From positions 124,001 to 188,000 of the forward strand of contig NDFF03000002.1 in assembly GCA_002150815.3 (NCBI GenBank): 64,000 nt of DNA, given 5' to 3'. A model generated the notes under the pieces. That model ran no database searches. It was given only the letters and a program-made list of their open reading frames with translations, and was not told the origin of the DNA. The position numbers and the translations under genes were made by a program. Positions 10,957-21,328 of this stretch are shown piece by piece. The stretch comes from Grammothele lineata. Its lineage: Eukaryota; Basidiomycota; Agaricomycetes; Polyporales; Polyporaceae. Numbering within the stretch: position 1 is the stretch's first letter; every line of letters starts with the position of its first letter.

Positions 10957-11405
10957 GTCGACGAGGATGAGATGGGTGGATGGAGGCTATCCCGATGGGA
11001 TTCGGACCTCCGACCATATCGATGAAGCCGGAGCAGGATTCGACAAACGCCGGACCACGTGATTGAGTTCAACTTCGAGTTGTGTAAAACCCACCAGCAC
11101 AGTTAAATAGTGAAGCAGGGGAAGACGCGATATACAGATTCTTTGCCTTATTCTGGTAGTAGCGCGAAGTGAAACATTAAGTCACGAACAACTTGGAGTG
11201 GAACAAGAACCCCACGCTAGTTCTACACTGCTGCATTGCGAGCAACAGCTTCATACGAGAGAAGAGAGGTACCGAGAGGTAGTGGAATAATCCTTCGAAA
11301 GTATGTAATCATGCGTTTGAGAAGACACCAAACACCGCAAGACGTATACGTTAATAGGGACCACCAAGTACTACTTACAGAGTATGCCCTCACTCATCGA
11401 CTGCT
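10957..11405. other. Intergenic
   Basis: Nothing recognisable lies between the F-box/WD40 start and the stop of the next SDR gene. Confidence 0.5.
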
Positions 11406-12658
11406 TCAATCAAAATGCATTCCGCCGTCCACCAGATACTGCTCAGAACTTCATCAGCAGAGGTACCGTACCAGAACTAGGTTACTGAACCTACCGATTG
11501 GCCTATGTCCGTGACGCAGAACAGACACACGATCGCCGTGAATCATTCTGGTCAAGATCAAGGCATAACATGGCACGCGCACTCACCCGTGATGAACGCC
11601 GCATCGTCAGATACGAGGAAAGAAACCAGCTTGGCAACGTCTTCCGGCTGTCCAATACGACCAACGAGGTTTGTGAACTGGTAGATTCACGAATTGTCAG
11701 CATTCCCCACCCGAGCACGCTGTCGAGGCCACGCTGGACTCACCGAACCCTTGTACGAGCCCGGAGCGTTACCCAGCACTGTCGTATTGTACTGCTCAAT
11801 TTCATTTACTGAGCGCATAGAACGGTTCGCAAGGAAACTGTTAGCCATACGTACACAGAGACGAAGTGAACAGAGGTGACTGACCCATGGGCGTGTCGAT
11901 TGCTCCCGGTGCGTACGCGTTCACATTGATCCCGTACTTGGCCCAGTCCATCGCGGCGCTCTGGGTTAGTCCGCGCACTGCGAACTTCGTTGCGCAGTAG
12001 GGACCATGTCGCGGGATGCCTGCGAACGTGTGTAGTGTAAGGGTATCTCGGTGGATATCAGGCGAGCCATTGCCAGCTTACCTTTCTTGCTCGCGATGGA
12101 GGCTGCGCCGACGATGCGGCCCCGCGTTCCTTGCTTAATCATTTGAAGAGCAGCATATTTGTAGGAGAAGAACACGCCCATAACGTTCACTGACAGCAGC
12201 TGCTGAAAGTCCTCCGTCGGCGCTGGGTATTCCTCGCGTCAGCTCCTCGTCATTCTCGCACGACCACTCACTCTCGTGAAGTTCGCCCATCTTCGCGATC
12301 CCGGCGTTCGCGACCATCTAGGGTGCTTGTGTGTTAGCATCCTTCGATCTGTCTCGAGAGGACCACGAGCCAAATGGTTCGGTGAAATACTGACAGCGTA
12401 CAAGTTCCCCAACTCGCCCACGACGGTTTCGACAAGACGTTGCACGTCCGCCTCGCGCGACACGTCACCCTCCACGAGCACAACGCGCGTCCCGTACTCG
12501 CTCTTCAGCGTCTCCGCGAGCTCGGTGAGCCGGACCTCGGCGCGCGGGAGGTCGAAGAGGCCCAAGTCGAAGCCGTCCTTGGCGAGGCGGGTCGCGATAG
12601 CGCGTCCGATGCCTTCTGCTGCTCCTGTGACGATCGCGACGCGTTTGGTGGACGTCAT
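11406..12658 (-). CDS. SDR oxidoreductase, complete multi-exon copy
   Basis: It starts [20 protein letters not shown] at 12658 and ends [10 protein letters not shown] with TGA at 11408-11406. Motifs seen are [11 protein letters not shown] (exon 2 near 12310), [10 protein letters not shown], catalytic [26 protein letters not shown] and [11 protein letters not shown]...SDDAAFITG. The microexon is at 11495-11502. All catalytic residues are intact. It belongs to a minus-strand trio (11406, 13201, 15683) whose members resemble each other (YCATK/YSATK and HFD ends) more than the + strand pair. Likely active; substrate unknown. A conserved mini-exon-like block lies about 250 bp upstream. Confidence 0.87.
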
Positions 12659-13200
12659 GTCGATGTCGCTGGTGGAGACGGGTTGGGTCTGAAGAGATGC
12701 AAAAGGCACGTCAGCGATACGAGTGGGGACTTTAAGGACCTGAGGTAAGACGAGAGCTTGGGAACGCGAACGCATCAAGGTGACGTTCGACGTGAGCAAG
12801 CAGGCCATGTGATGGAGGTTCGATGCGCCCGGAAGCTGGGATGCTGTTAGAGCTGACGAAATCGGATGCTAAGATGTACAGTTCAGGTGGCGGGGGCAAG
12901 AAAACACTCACGAGAAGGCGGGCGCGGGTGCCCATGGTGGCTGAACTTCCTTGCCATCTCTTCTTTGGATTGGGACTGGGGAGACTGATTTGGGCTTTGC
13001 GAGGTGTGCAGGTCATCTGCCCGCGAGGCGCAGTCACGTCAGGGATCGAGTCCGACCGGAGATCACTTCATGAGTCGCGAGTTTGCAAGCATCGGACACT
13101 GAAAATCCCAAGCCGGAGTACTCAGATGCTATGCCTCTAAGTTCAATATCCCCATAGTGAACCCCGCATTATCGTACACCGAACGCGACCTGCACTCTCT
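12659..13200. other. Intergenic with conserved mini-exon-like block
   Basis: It holds a TTAAAGT box about 70 bp before the SDR start and the conserved block 12905-12935. No other gene is seen. Confidence 0.5.
12905..12935 (-). other. Conserved upstream mini-exon-like block with ATG (SDR 11406-12658)
   Basis: The minus strand reads CCACCATGGGCACCCGCGCC, continues CGCCTTCTC and then a donor GTGAGT. The ATG at 12935 is in a strong context and would give MGTRARLL before the donor. Counterparts are 2072-2100 and 14707-14737. It could be a 5' leader exon or an alternative N-terminus. Confidence 0.45.
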
Positions 13201-14456
13201 TCAATCGAAATGTATGCCACCATCTACCAAGTACTACACGAAACGCTTATTAGCCGCAGCCTCACCGCATGTCAACGGGAATACTCACAGATTGACCTAT
13301 GCGCATCGTGGACGGCCAGCTAGCATCAGCATCAAGCCTTCATTCGTTCATACTATGCACCCTTACCCGTGATAAACGCCGCATCGTCCGAAACGAGGAA
13401 CGAGACGAGCTTTGCAACGTCGTCAGGAGCGCCGACACGACCTAGGATATTGGTCGTCTATTCGAGCCAGGCATCGGGATCAGCATCCCGAAAGAATTTC
13501 GTCGGGAGACGTGGAAGCTTACCGCGGCCTTGTATGATCCTGGGGCATTCCCGAGCACCTTGGTGTTGTACTGATCCATACCGTCGACTGTATGCGAAGG
13601 AAATGAAAGATCAACAATGGAAGCGACAGCACTTCCAGAGACATGATGGCGAGATTCACTTACCCATCGGCGTGTCGATCAATCCTGGAGCATAAGCGTT
13701 CACGTTGATACCATATTTCGCCCAGTCCATTGCCGCACTCTGCGTCAACCCGCGGACGGCGAACTTGGTCGCACAATACGGTCCATGGGATGGGAACCCT
13801 AAGAAAGTACAGCGATATGAGCACTCAAGAATACAGATCGGGAGCAAGAACGCACCTCGCTTGCCCGCGAGGGAGGCGGCGCCGACGATGCGCCCGCCCG
13901 TTCCTTGCTTGATCATCTGCAGAGCAGCGTACTTGTACGAAAAGAAGGTGCCCATCACGTTCACGGATAACAATTCTCGAAGTCCTCAGTAGGGGCTGCA
14001 GACGCAAACCCAGCCAGGCCCCTGCGTCACCCGCAGAAGCTGGCGGCGAGTAAGGACACTCACCTTCGTGCATCTTTCCCATCCTAGCGATGCCAGCATT
14101 CGCGATCATCTGAGGTACATCCTCATGAGCTCTCAGACATGATATGGGGCTCGATGGTACACACGCGCAGAGAAAGAGAACGTATAACATACCGCATATA
14201 TGCTCCCGAAGTCGCCCACGACCGTCTCCATCAGCCTCTGAATATCGGCCTCGTGCGACACGTCTCCCTCCACAAGAACAACCCGAGTGCCATACTCGCT
14301 CTTCAATATTTCCCCGAGCTCTCCTAGTCTCTCCCTGGCGCGGGGGAGGTCGAAGAGTCCCAGATCGAATCCATCTTTCGCTAGGCGGGTCGCAATGGCG
14401 CGTCCAATACCCTCTGCGGCTCCGGTGACGATCGCGACGCGTTTGGTGGTCGACAT
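13201..14456 (-). CDS. SDR oxidoreductase, complete multi-exon copy
   Basis: It starts [20 protein letters not shown] at 14456 and ends [10 protein letters not shown] with TGA at 13203-13201. Motifs are [11 protein letters not shown] (near 14100), [10 protein letters not shown], catalytic [26 protein letters not shown] and [11 protein letters not shown]...SDDAAFITG. The microexon is at 13289-13296 (AGATTGAC on +). The catalytic set is complete. It is closest to the neighbours at 11406 and 15683 and probably arose by tandem duplication on the minus strand. Confidence 0.87.
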
Positions 14457-14706
14457 GATGATGGGGGTGCTCCAGTTCAGCTGAGGTGAGGCTTATGGCG
14501 GCCTCAACGGCGCGATGCAGGCATTTGCAAACTTCGACGATATGATAAAAGATAGGGCTTGAGAACGGAGATGGAGGAATGACGTTGTGGGCGTGCAGAC
14601 GCGCCATGTGATGCAGATAGCACGAGAAATGAAGTAAATGCATTGACAGAAGAAGCTATAGGGGTTGTGAGGATACACCGTTGAAGTGTGATGGGGCGCA
14701 GGAGAA

Positions 14707-14737
14707 TACTCACGCGAAGGTCAGTGCAGATGCACAT
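14707..14737 (-). other. Diverged upstream mini-exon-like block (SDR 13201-14456)
   Basis: The minus strand has CACCATGTGCATCTGCACTG, then ACCTTCGC and a donor GTGAGT, about 255-280 bp before the SDR ATG. It aligns with 12905-12935, including the ATG and donor. Confidence 0.35.
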
Positions 14738-15240
14738 GGTGATGGCGCAGTTCTCTTTCAATTCTCCTACTGAATGCCCTCAGACGGTACATATTCATAA
14801 CATGCTAGCAATTGTGCACTGCGGGGTGGATATACCGAAGATGGCGGCAAACTGAGTATGCCACGCAGTCACGGTCAGGACGACGAGGCCACTGAAGAAG
14901 GAAACACGTACCTCCTCACGTTCAGACCGCGAGCCCTGACACCCATTGGCAACCCGCTACTCCACAGTGTGAATTCCATGTATAGGTCTTACGGCGAGGG
15001 TCGCGTCCGAGTCCAGTTGATCTTGGTGTGGCGATTGGCCAGCTCACTTTGCGCATTACAGTCGGAATTAGGGCAAGTCTCGCTGCCTCTTGAGTAGATT
15101 GGGTAGCACGAAGCCTCTCCACGTGTGGCCGGTCATCGTTGTAGAAACAGAGCCTCGAGTAGCAGAGCTTCTAAAAGAGCATATAGTATGGGAGACGGAA
15201 ATGAATTCGAACAACTCCGAGTCTCGGTCGAGCCGTCAGA

Positions 15241-15268
15241 CGCGTTAGCGCTTGAGCGCGCTAACGCG
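15241..15268. repeat. Perfect inverted repeat, 11-nt arms
   Basis: The arms CGCGTTAGCGC and GCGCTAACGCG are separated by a 6-nt loop (TTGAGC). It is a hairpin or a dimeric protein-binding site in a gene-free stretch. Confidence 0.85.
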
Positions 15269-15337
15269 GTCGCTGTACTAGCGCGCGTCCACGATGACGT
15301 CATATCACAAGCCCTCCTTTCTCGGTACTCGGTAACA

Positions 15338-15357
15338 CTGTACACCTCGGTGTACAG
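15338..15357. repeat. Perfect inverted repeat, 9-nt arms
   Basis: The arms CTGTACACC and GGTGTACAG surround a 2-nt centre, about 70 bp from the repeat at 15241-15268. Confidence 0.85.
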
Positions 15358-15682
15358 CTCTGAGAAGCTCCTACGAGTGACCAATTCAACGAGGGAGCTG
15401 AGTTTTACCACCCGCTTTGCTTTATCCTCCTATATCTCAAGAGTACGCTGGCAAGGTCGAGAATGAATACTTACCACGCGTGCGGAAACCCCAATACAAT
15501 ACGGGACCAACACACAAGTTGATCATTGACTTTCGCTCTAATCCTAGCAACTAGGGCTCCCAGGAGCGCATACGCCTACTGGCCATACGTTTAGTCATCA
15601 TCATTGGGTCTTCTGGTACACCAAAACTCTTGCGACACACGTTTTCTGAAGTTTGATATAGATGCCAATGATACGAGGTTCA

Positions 15683-16933
15683 TCAATCGAAGTGAACCCC
15701 GCCGTCCACCACATACTACAAAGTACTTAATTCAGCAACGACGCACCCTTTAGCAGAAGGCTGAACTTACCGATTGGCCTGAATACATCAAAGACATGTC
15801 GATGCCCCGGTAAGCTCATCATGTATGTACGTCGTCCACGTCCATACTCACCAGTAATGAACGATGCGTCGTCAGACACGAGGAAAGAAACGAGATTGGC
15901 GACATCCTCAGGCTGTCCGATGCACCCCATTAAGTTCTTGAACTAATTGAAGGAACGTCCCTCCTCAGATGAAGGCGCAAATGTCGCAGGAATGTCACAC
16001 TCACGGCATCTTTGTACGACCCAGGAGCGTTTCCCAGTACATTCGCGTTGTACTCGTCCATATTATTGACTGTGAGCCCCGCGAGCGAAGTCAGAAAACG
16101 TCAACAGAAAGTAGTACTTAGGCGAGGGAGAGAGCAACAAGTACTCACCCATGGGTGTCTCGATCGCCCCAGGAGCGTACGCGTTCACGTTGATCCCATA
16201 CTTCGCCCAATCCATGGCGGCGCTCTGTGTCAGCCCACGCACCGCGAACTTCGTCGCGCTGTACGGTCCGTGCTTCGGGCCGCCTGTCCACAACTCGTGT
16301 TGAGCCCGAGACCGAGCGGCATGCCGGAGAGAGATGAGGACATCAGTCAACGTACCCTTCTTCCCAGCGATAGAACCTGCGCCGACGATACGCCCGCCCG
16401 TGCCCTGCTTGATCATCTGGAGCGCTGCGTACTTGTACGAGAAGAACGTGCCCATGACGTTTACAGAGAGCAGCCTTTCAAAGTCTCCAGCGGGCGCTGC
16501 ACGATCATACGTCAAGTTAGTGTACGTGCCCTCGCGTAAAGGGAGAACGAGGACGCTCACTCTCGTGCAACTCTGCCATGTGTCCGATCCCAGCGTTCGC
16601 GATCATCTGCAAGAACTTCTATCAGCGCTGCTTCCGGTATGTGCAGAGCTCAAACGTCCTCGAACGTACCGCATACAGTCCCCCAAGCTCGCCCACGACC
16701 GTCTCCACAAGGCGCTGTACGTCCGCCTCACACGACACGTCTCCTATAACCCGCACTACGCGGGTTCCATGCTCCTTGGTGAGGGTCTCCGCGAGTTCCG
16801 AGAGCCTTTCCTGCGCCAGAGGGAGATCGAAGAGGCCCAAGTCGAACCCATCCTGAGCGAGACGTGTCGCGATGGCGCGCCCGATACCCTCCGCCGCCCC
16901 GGTGACGATCGCGACTTGTTTGGTGGAGGACAT
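15683..16933 (-). CDS. SDR oxidoreductase, complete multi-exon copy
   Basis: It starts [20 protein letters not shown] at 16933 and ends [10 protein letters not shown] with TGA at 15685-15683. Motifs are [11 protein letters not shown] (exon near 16600), [10 protein letters not shown], catalytic [37 protein letters not shown] and SDDASFITG. The microexon is at 15771-15778. The active site is complete. A clear TATA box lies about 75 bp upstream. Confidence 0.87.
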
Positions 16934-17948
16934 GTTGGTCTAGACGGTCAGGTTGGCGGGATATTTGAAGGCAGTTGGGCGACGCGATGTGATTTCATGG
17001 AATTGGCTTTATAGGGACGGCGAAGACGGGCGCGAGGTCAGAAGTGTGAGAGCGTGCAACGACTTTTACACATCGAGAAGCGGACGCGTTGAAAGTTGAC
17101 AACCTGAGAGCGGAAGGAACGCCCGAAAGTGCGATCGGAGAATGTCAGCGAGCCGCCATGCTCTCCCAAGGGTCAGGCGTAAATTCGCCCACAGAAGGCC
17201 CCGCCCTGTCTTCTAGGACCAACTTATTGCGCAATTGCGGACTAGTGTGGGTCCCAGTGAGCGTACGCGCGATCATTTCCAACGGACAGAGCCTAGTCAG
17301 TGACCCACCTGCACACACACGGACCCGCCAATGCACGCAGAAGCCTAGCGTAATTTCCAAGCCCCAAGTGACTCTCGAAGCTACCTTCGTCCGGAGCCGA
17401 AGACTCGGCCAAGACGCTCCTGCGCGGCTCCGCCGCGAAGTGAAATACTAGCTTGACTCTCAGAGTCACAAATAATAATCTGGTCATAAATCAATATCTA
17501 GCATATCAGGAGAGGCTTGGGACTTACTATTGAAAGGTCAGAAGGCGTCTCTTGAGTGCTTATGTGGAGAGATCTAGCAGAAGGCAACTTGCCAGCAGCC
17601 GTCAAGTATGGCGAGCAGCCTGCGGACCTGCGGGCCGGAATTGCCCGGCGGTCCGAAAGCTGGCTCGCGAAGACCGACGATCGTTGCGCGCACTCTCCGG
17701 CGGGTGAAAGCAAATCGGTTAATCACCATAAAGTCGGGGCGATACCCGGTGGAGGCAACGCCAATCGTACAGCACGTTCGCGATATACATACACTTCATT
17801 GTTCGGCTTGTAGTCCGTATCCAGTTTCTTCTTGACCATCCTTGCCACTACTTCCTCACACACCCCCAACTCACTCATACGCCGCCTCCTCCGCCTCCAC
17901 CCACAGCCCATTCTACCACCCCCACATACAAATTAGCGCTCCCTGTCC
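16934..17948. other. Intergenic between SDR array and P450
   Basis: Apart from the TATA box of the SDR gene, nothing recognisable is seen. The last 100 nt are the 3' flank of the P450 gene. Confidence 0.5.
17007..17013 (-). promoter_or_regulatory. TATA box of SDR gene 15683-16933
   Basis: The minus strand reads TATAAAG about 75 bp before the start codon. Confidence 0.6.
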
Positions 17949-20654
17949 TCACGCCCAAACAAACACTCGAACACGCACCTTCGCATACGCAGTCAAATGG
18001 CTCCTCATCCACACCCCCTCCCTTCCATCGACCGCATACGGGCTGCGCTCCGCGCCCGGGGGCGGCACCGCGGCGGGGTGGGCGTCCTGCCGGAGGCGGA
18101 AGGAGGAGAAGCGCTGGAGGAGGCGGACGAGCATGAATGAGATTTCGTTGTATGCGAACTGTGCGTGAGTGTGAGGGGAGTTAGCGCGTGTGCGTATAGA
18201 GGAAGAAGGGGGACTCCGAGAAGGGGAGAGAGGAGAGAGAGGCAGAGGGAGAATCGCACCTGCTGCCCGAGACAAATCCTCGGCCCGGCGTTGAACGGGA
18301 GGAAGATGAACGGGTTGGGGACCAAGTACTTCTGCACCCGCTCGTCCAGGAATCGGTCCGGGTCGAACATCAGCGCTATCCGCGTGCGTTCTCATCAGCA
18401 CTTACACTTCCCTTCCGCCGTGCGAACGCGGCGACGAAGACGAGAACAAGAGGGAGAAGACGTACCATCCGGCCCCCACAGGTCCGTCCGGCGGTGCATG
18501 ACGAGCACCGAGTACAAGCATCGCGAGCGCGGGGGGATGTACCAGTCCGGCTTGCCCGGGTCCACGTTCTTCCAGCGCATCGGCTCGATCGAGCAGCGCG
18601 AGTTGATCGGTCTGTCCGTCCGTGTGCGCGTCAGCTCGAGCGAACACACACACTCACACACAGTGTTGATGGAAAAGGAAGACGCACACTGGAGGGTACA
18701 ACCTCAACACCTCATTAACCACCGCTCTCATGTACCTCATCTCCCTCACGTCCCCATACGTCGGCCTCCTCGCCGGCCCGACCGTGCTCAACACTTCGGC
18801 GCGGAGGCGCGCGAGGACGGCGGGGTGCTGGGTGAGGGCGTAGAGCGCGAAGGTGAGCGTGCAGGCGGTGGTGTCGCGCCCGGCGAGGAGGATGTTGAGG
18901 GTCTCGTCTTTGATGACTTTGTGGTCTGTTTGCGCGGGCGCGGGCTCTGAGTGAGCCAGATGGAACAGGGGGGAGGGGGAAGAGAACGCACCATCCGTGA
19001 ACTTCACCAAATGCTCCAGCAACGTCTCCCCCTCCCCCACCTCCCGCTTCCTCTCCTCCTCCCTCCCCTTCCCCTCCCCCTCCTGCCCCTCCTCCCTCGC
19101 TTTATCAGCCTTCCTCCGCAGCGCCTCCTCAACAATCGGGTCCACAAACTCGTCCACGGCCCCCAAGTGCCTCTTCACCCTATCCCCCCATACCTCCAGG
19201 AGCGGCCAGCTCTGGAGGTACCGCCCCCGGATCGCGGTCTCTTCGAGCGCGCGCTGGAACGCTTGGACGAACCTGTCTGCCGGATGAACTTTGCCCTCAC
19301 CCTCTACCAAGCTCCCGTGCACGTCCTCGCCTCCCGTGGAAGTGCGAGAGGAGCTGGAAGCACTCGAATCACCCGCAAAACGGTACGTAGACGGCCACGG
19401 CAGCGGCGCGTCCAACGAGCGCACGTCCCGCCCGAAGAGGAACTCCGTCGCGCTGTCCATGGTGAAGCGCGAGACGAGGTCTTGCCAGTCGACGGGCGCG
19501 CCTTGTTTGAGCCGGGAGGACATTTTTTTGAGGGCGTGGGAGGCGTGGCTGTCGGATGGGTTATCAGGGTGCGTTAGGTGGTAGGTAAGGAGGAGAGAGG
19601 GAAGGAACGAGAGGCGGGGGACGTACCGGTCGAAGATGTCGAAGTGGGTGATGCGGTCCCGGCTGAAGAACGGGCGGGTCATCGAGCGGTGGAACCTGTG
19701 CCAAATCTCAATGAGCAACCACTATCACTACAGCGACGGCGCGCAGTGAAAAGAAAACGGTGCGTACTTCCACATTTCGCCTAGAGGGCTTCGATGAGCT
19801 GGAGCTCAACAAGCAGAAGAAGACGACGTACCATCAGAGTTGAAGACGCCCTGCCCGAGAAGAGTGTGCAGCTGGCTGAACAGCAGCGGACCTTTCTCAT
19901 AGTCGTTGAAGCCCGTCGCGAGCAAGGTCTAGCAGTGACAAAGGAACACTCAGTCGTATATGGATGTTACGACGAGAAAGAGGAGATCTACCTTGATATA
20001 TTCCGGCTCCGACGTGAAGATCTACAAGCGCGGATGTTGGCATATGATACGATGATGTCATTGTGGGCGTACGTCTGGAAAACACTCACCCTGTCCTCGA
20101 ACATGACCCTGAAGTTGTATGTGTATCCATACTTCTCGTTCCACTCGAAGAGCGTCTCGGCTGTATGCGCGGGGACAAGTCAAGGGTCAGTCGTGACGCG
20201 TCCCGCTGAGCCCTCGCCAACCCCGCTCTAGCTCCAATCTCGAAGCGGCATCGCCGCATGCGGGCTTAACGCAGCGAGAGGCAGCGCACGCATACACCAG
20301 GGAAAGTATGAATGGGCACTCACCGAGGTACCGCGAACTGTCCGACCTAAAAATCCCCTTAATGACGTCCAAACTCCCCGGATACCTATGCTCCACCGCA
20401 CGGGGAATGACCGCGCCCCACCTCCTCGCGCGCGCCTTGTTCGAGAGGTCATTCCATTTCACGCTGAGCGTAAACGCGATGGGCCAAGAGAGGACGTATG
20501 CGAGGACAAGCAGCCAGGCGGGGAGAGGGTGGTGGAGGTGGTCGCGGGCAACGCGCGCGGCGAGGTAGACGATGGCGGGGGGCGCTATCAGGTTCGGCAG
20601 TTGGCGGAGGAGGTAGCGCTGGCCGGGGGTGAGCTCGACGGCTTTTGCGTTCAT
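17949..20654 (-). CDS. Cytochrome P450 (CYP63-like), multi-exon
   Basis: The start is at 20654 ([20 protein letters not shown]). Hydrophobic segments follow ([12 protein letters not shown] and [17 protein letters not shown]), a membrane anchor for the ER. Then come [56 protein letters not shown], the I-helix oxygen-binding motif AGRDTTACT (near 18890), the ExxR region [10 protein letters not shown] (near 18700), the PDRF segment and the heme-binding loop [15 protein letters not shown] with its Cys ligand (near 18265). The last exon ends [16 protein letters not shown] at 17951-17949. Several introns of about 50-70 nt interrupt it. The RYPGSLD segment and overall pattern recall the basidiomycete CYP63 family (xenobiotic and alkane oxidation in wood-rot fungi); this is from memory. 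All core P450 motifs are intact. Confidence 0.85.
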
Positions 20655-21328
20655 GACGGCAATGAGTGCAAGTTAATCGCGTCGCGCGCGCGAGAATGGG
20701 GTGGGGGAGAAGAGGGAACGGCGGCTGTTCGTAGGGGTAGGGACATTGACCGGGGCGGGCTTCCCCGACTCCGACAGGAGGAGGGACGGATTTGTGATGG
20801 CGGCCCCCCTCTGCACGGTTCGAGTGATGCAGCCGAGTAGGCCAGCCGAGACTTACGGGCCGGACGGACGGAAAAAAACCGGAACCGGAACCGGAACGGC
20901 TCTTGCCGCCTTGGCAGCCCTATTAGGCGCGGGGCCGATGTGGGTATCGGCGTTTCTGGACTCCCAGCCACAGTACAAATATCAGCCAACAAATGGCAGC
21001 AGCATGCGTCATTTGTTTGGTTTATTTGGTATTTGGGGCACAGACACCGGCGGCAACGCCTTGCCTTCCCCACCATTGTGCCCCCTCTGTGCATGCACTG
21101 CTGTTGCATGTTTTGCTACTGCTCTGCTCTCATCCAGCCCTCTACTTCTCTTGCTTCCGTAGTAGTGACCTTTAGCCACTGGTTGTTAAGGAGCTACAAG
21201 ATCTTAATTGTAGTCCATTTTACTAGTATTGTAACGAGCCTTAGCTCTGTTAAACCTGCCTTAGCATTGTTATTATCAGCCTTAGCTGCAATACATTCAG
21301 ATATACTATCCCCTGGCAGTGTGGTATC
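20655..21328. other. P450 promoter side and left flank of the Helitron
   Basis: It starts GC-rich with a short ACCGGA array (about 20878-20897) and turns AT-rich after about 21,160. The 5' end of the Helitron should lie in or near this stretch, but I could not fix a 5'-TC terminus. Confidence 0.4.

Larger units (their letters stand above)
14457..15682. other. Intergenic with two strong inverted repeats
   Basis: It contains a diverged mini-exon-like block (14707-14737) for the SDR gene on its left and two inverted repeats at 15241-15268 and 15338-15357. No convincing gene is seen. Confidence 0.5.

Noticed and set aside
14133..14456. 107-codon ORF taken as a stand-alone small protein
   Set aside because: It is exon 1 of the SDR gene 13201-14456 read into its first intron.
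20701..21175. ORFs between P450 and Helitron
   Set aside because: Low-complexity translations without start context or conserved motif.
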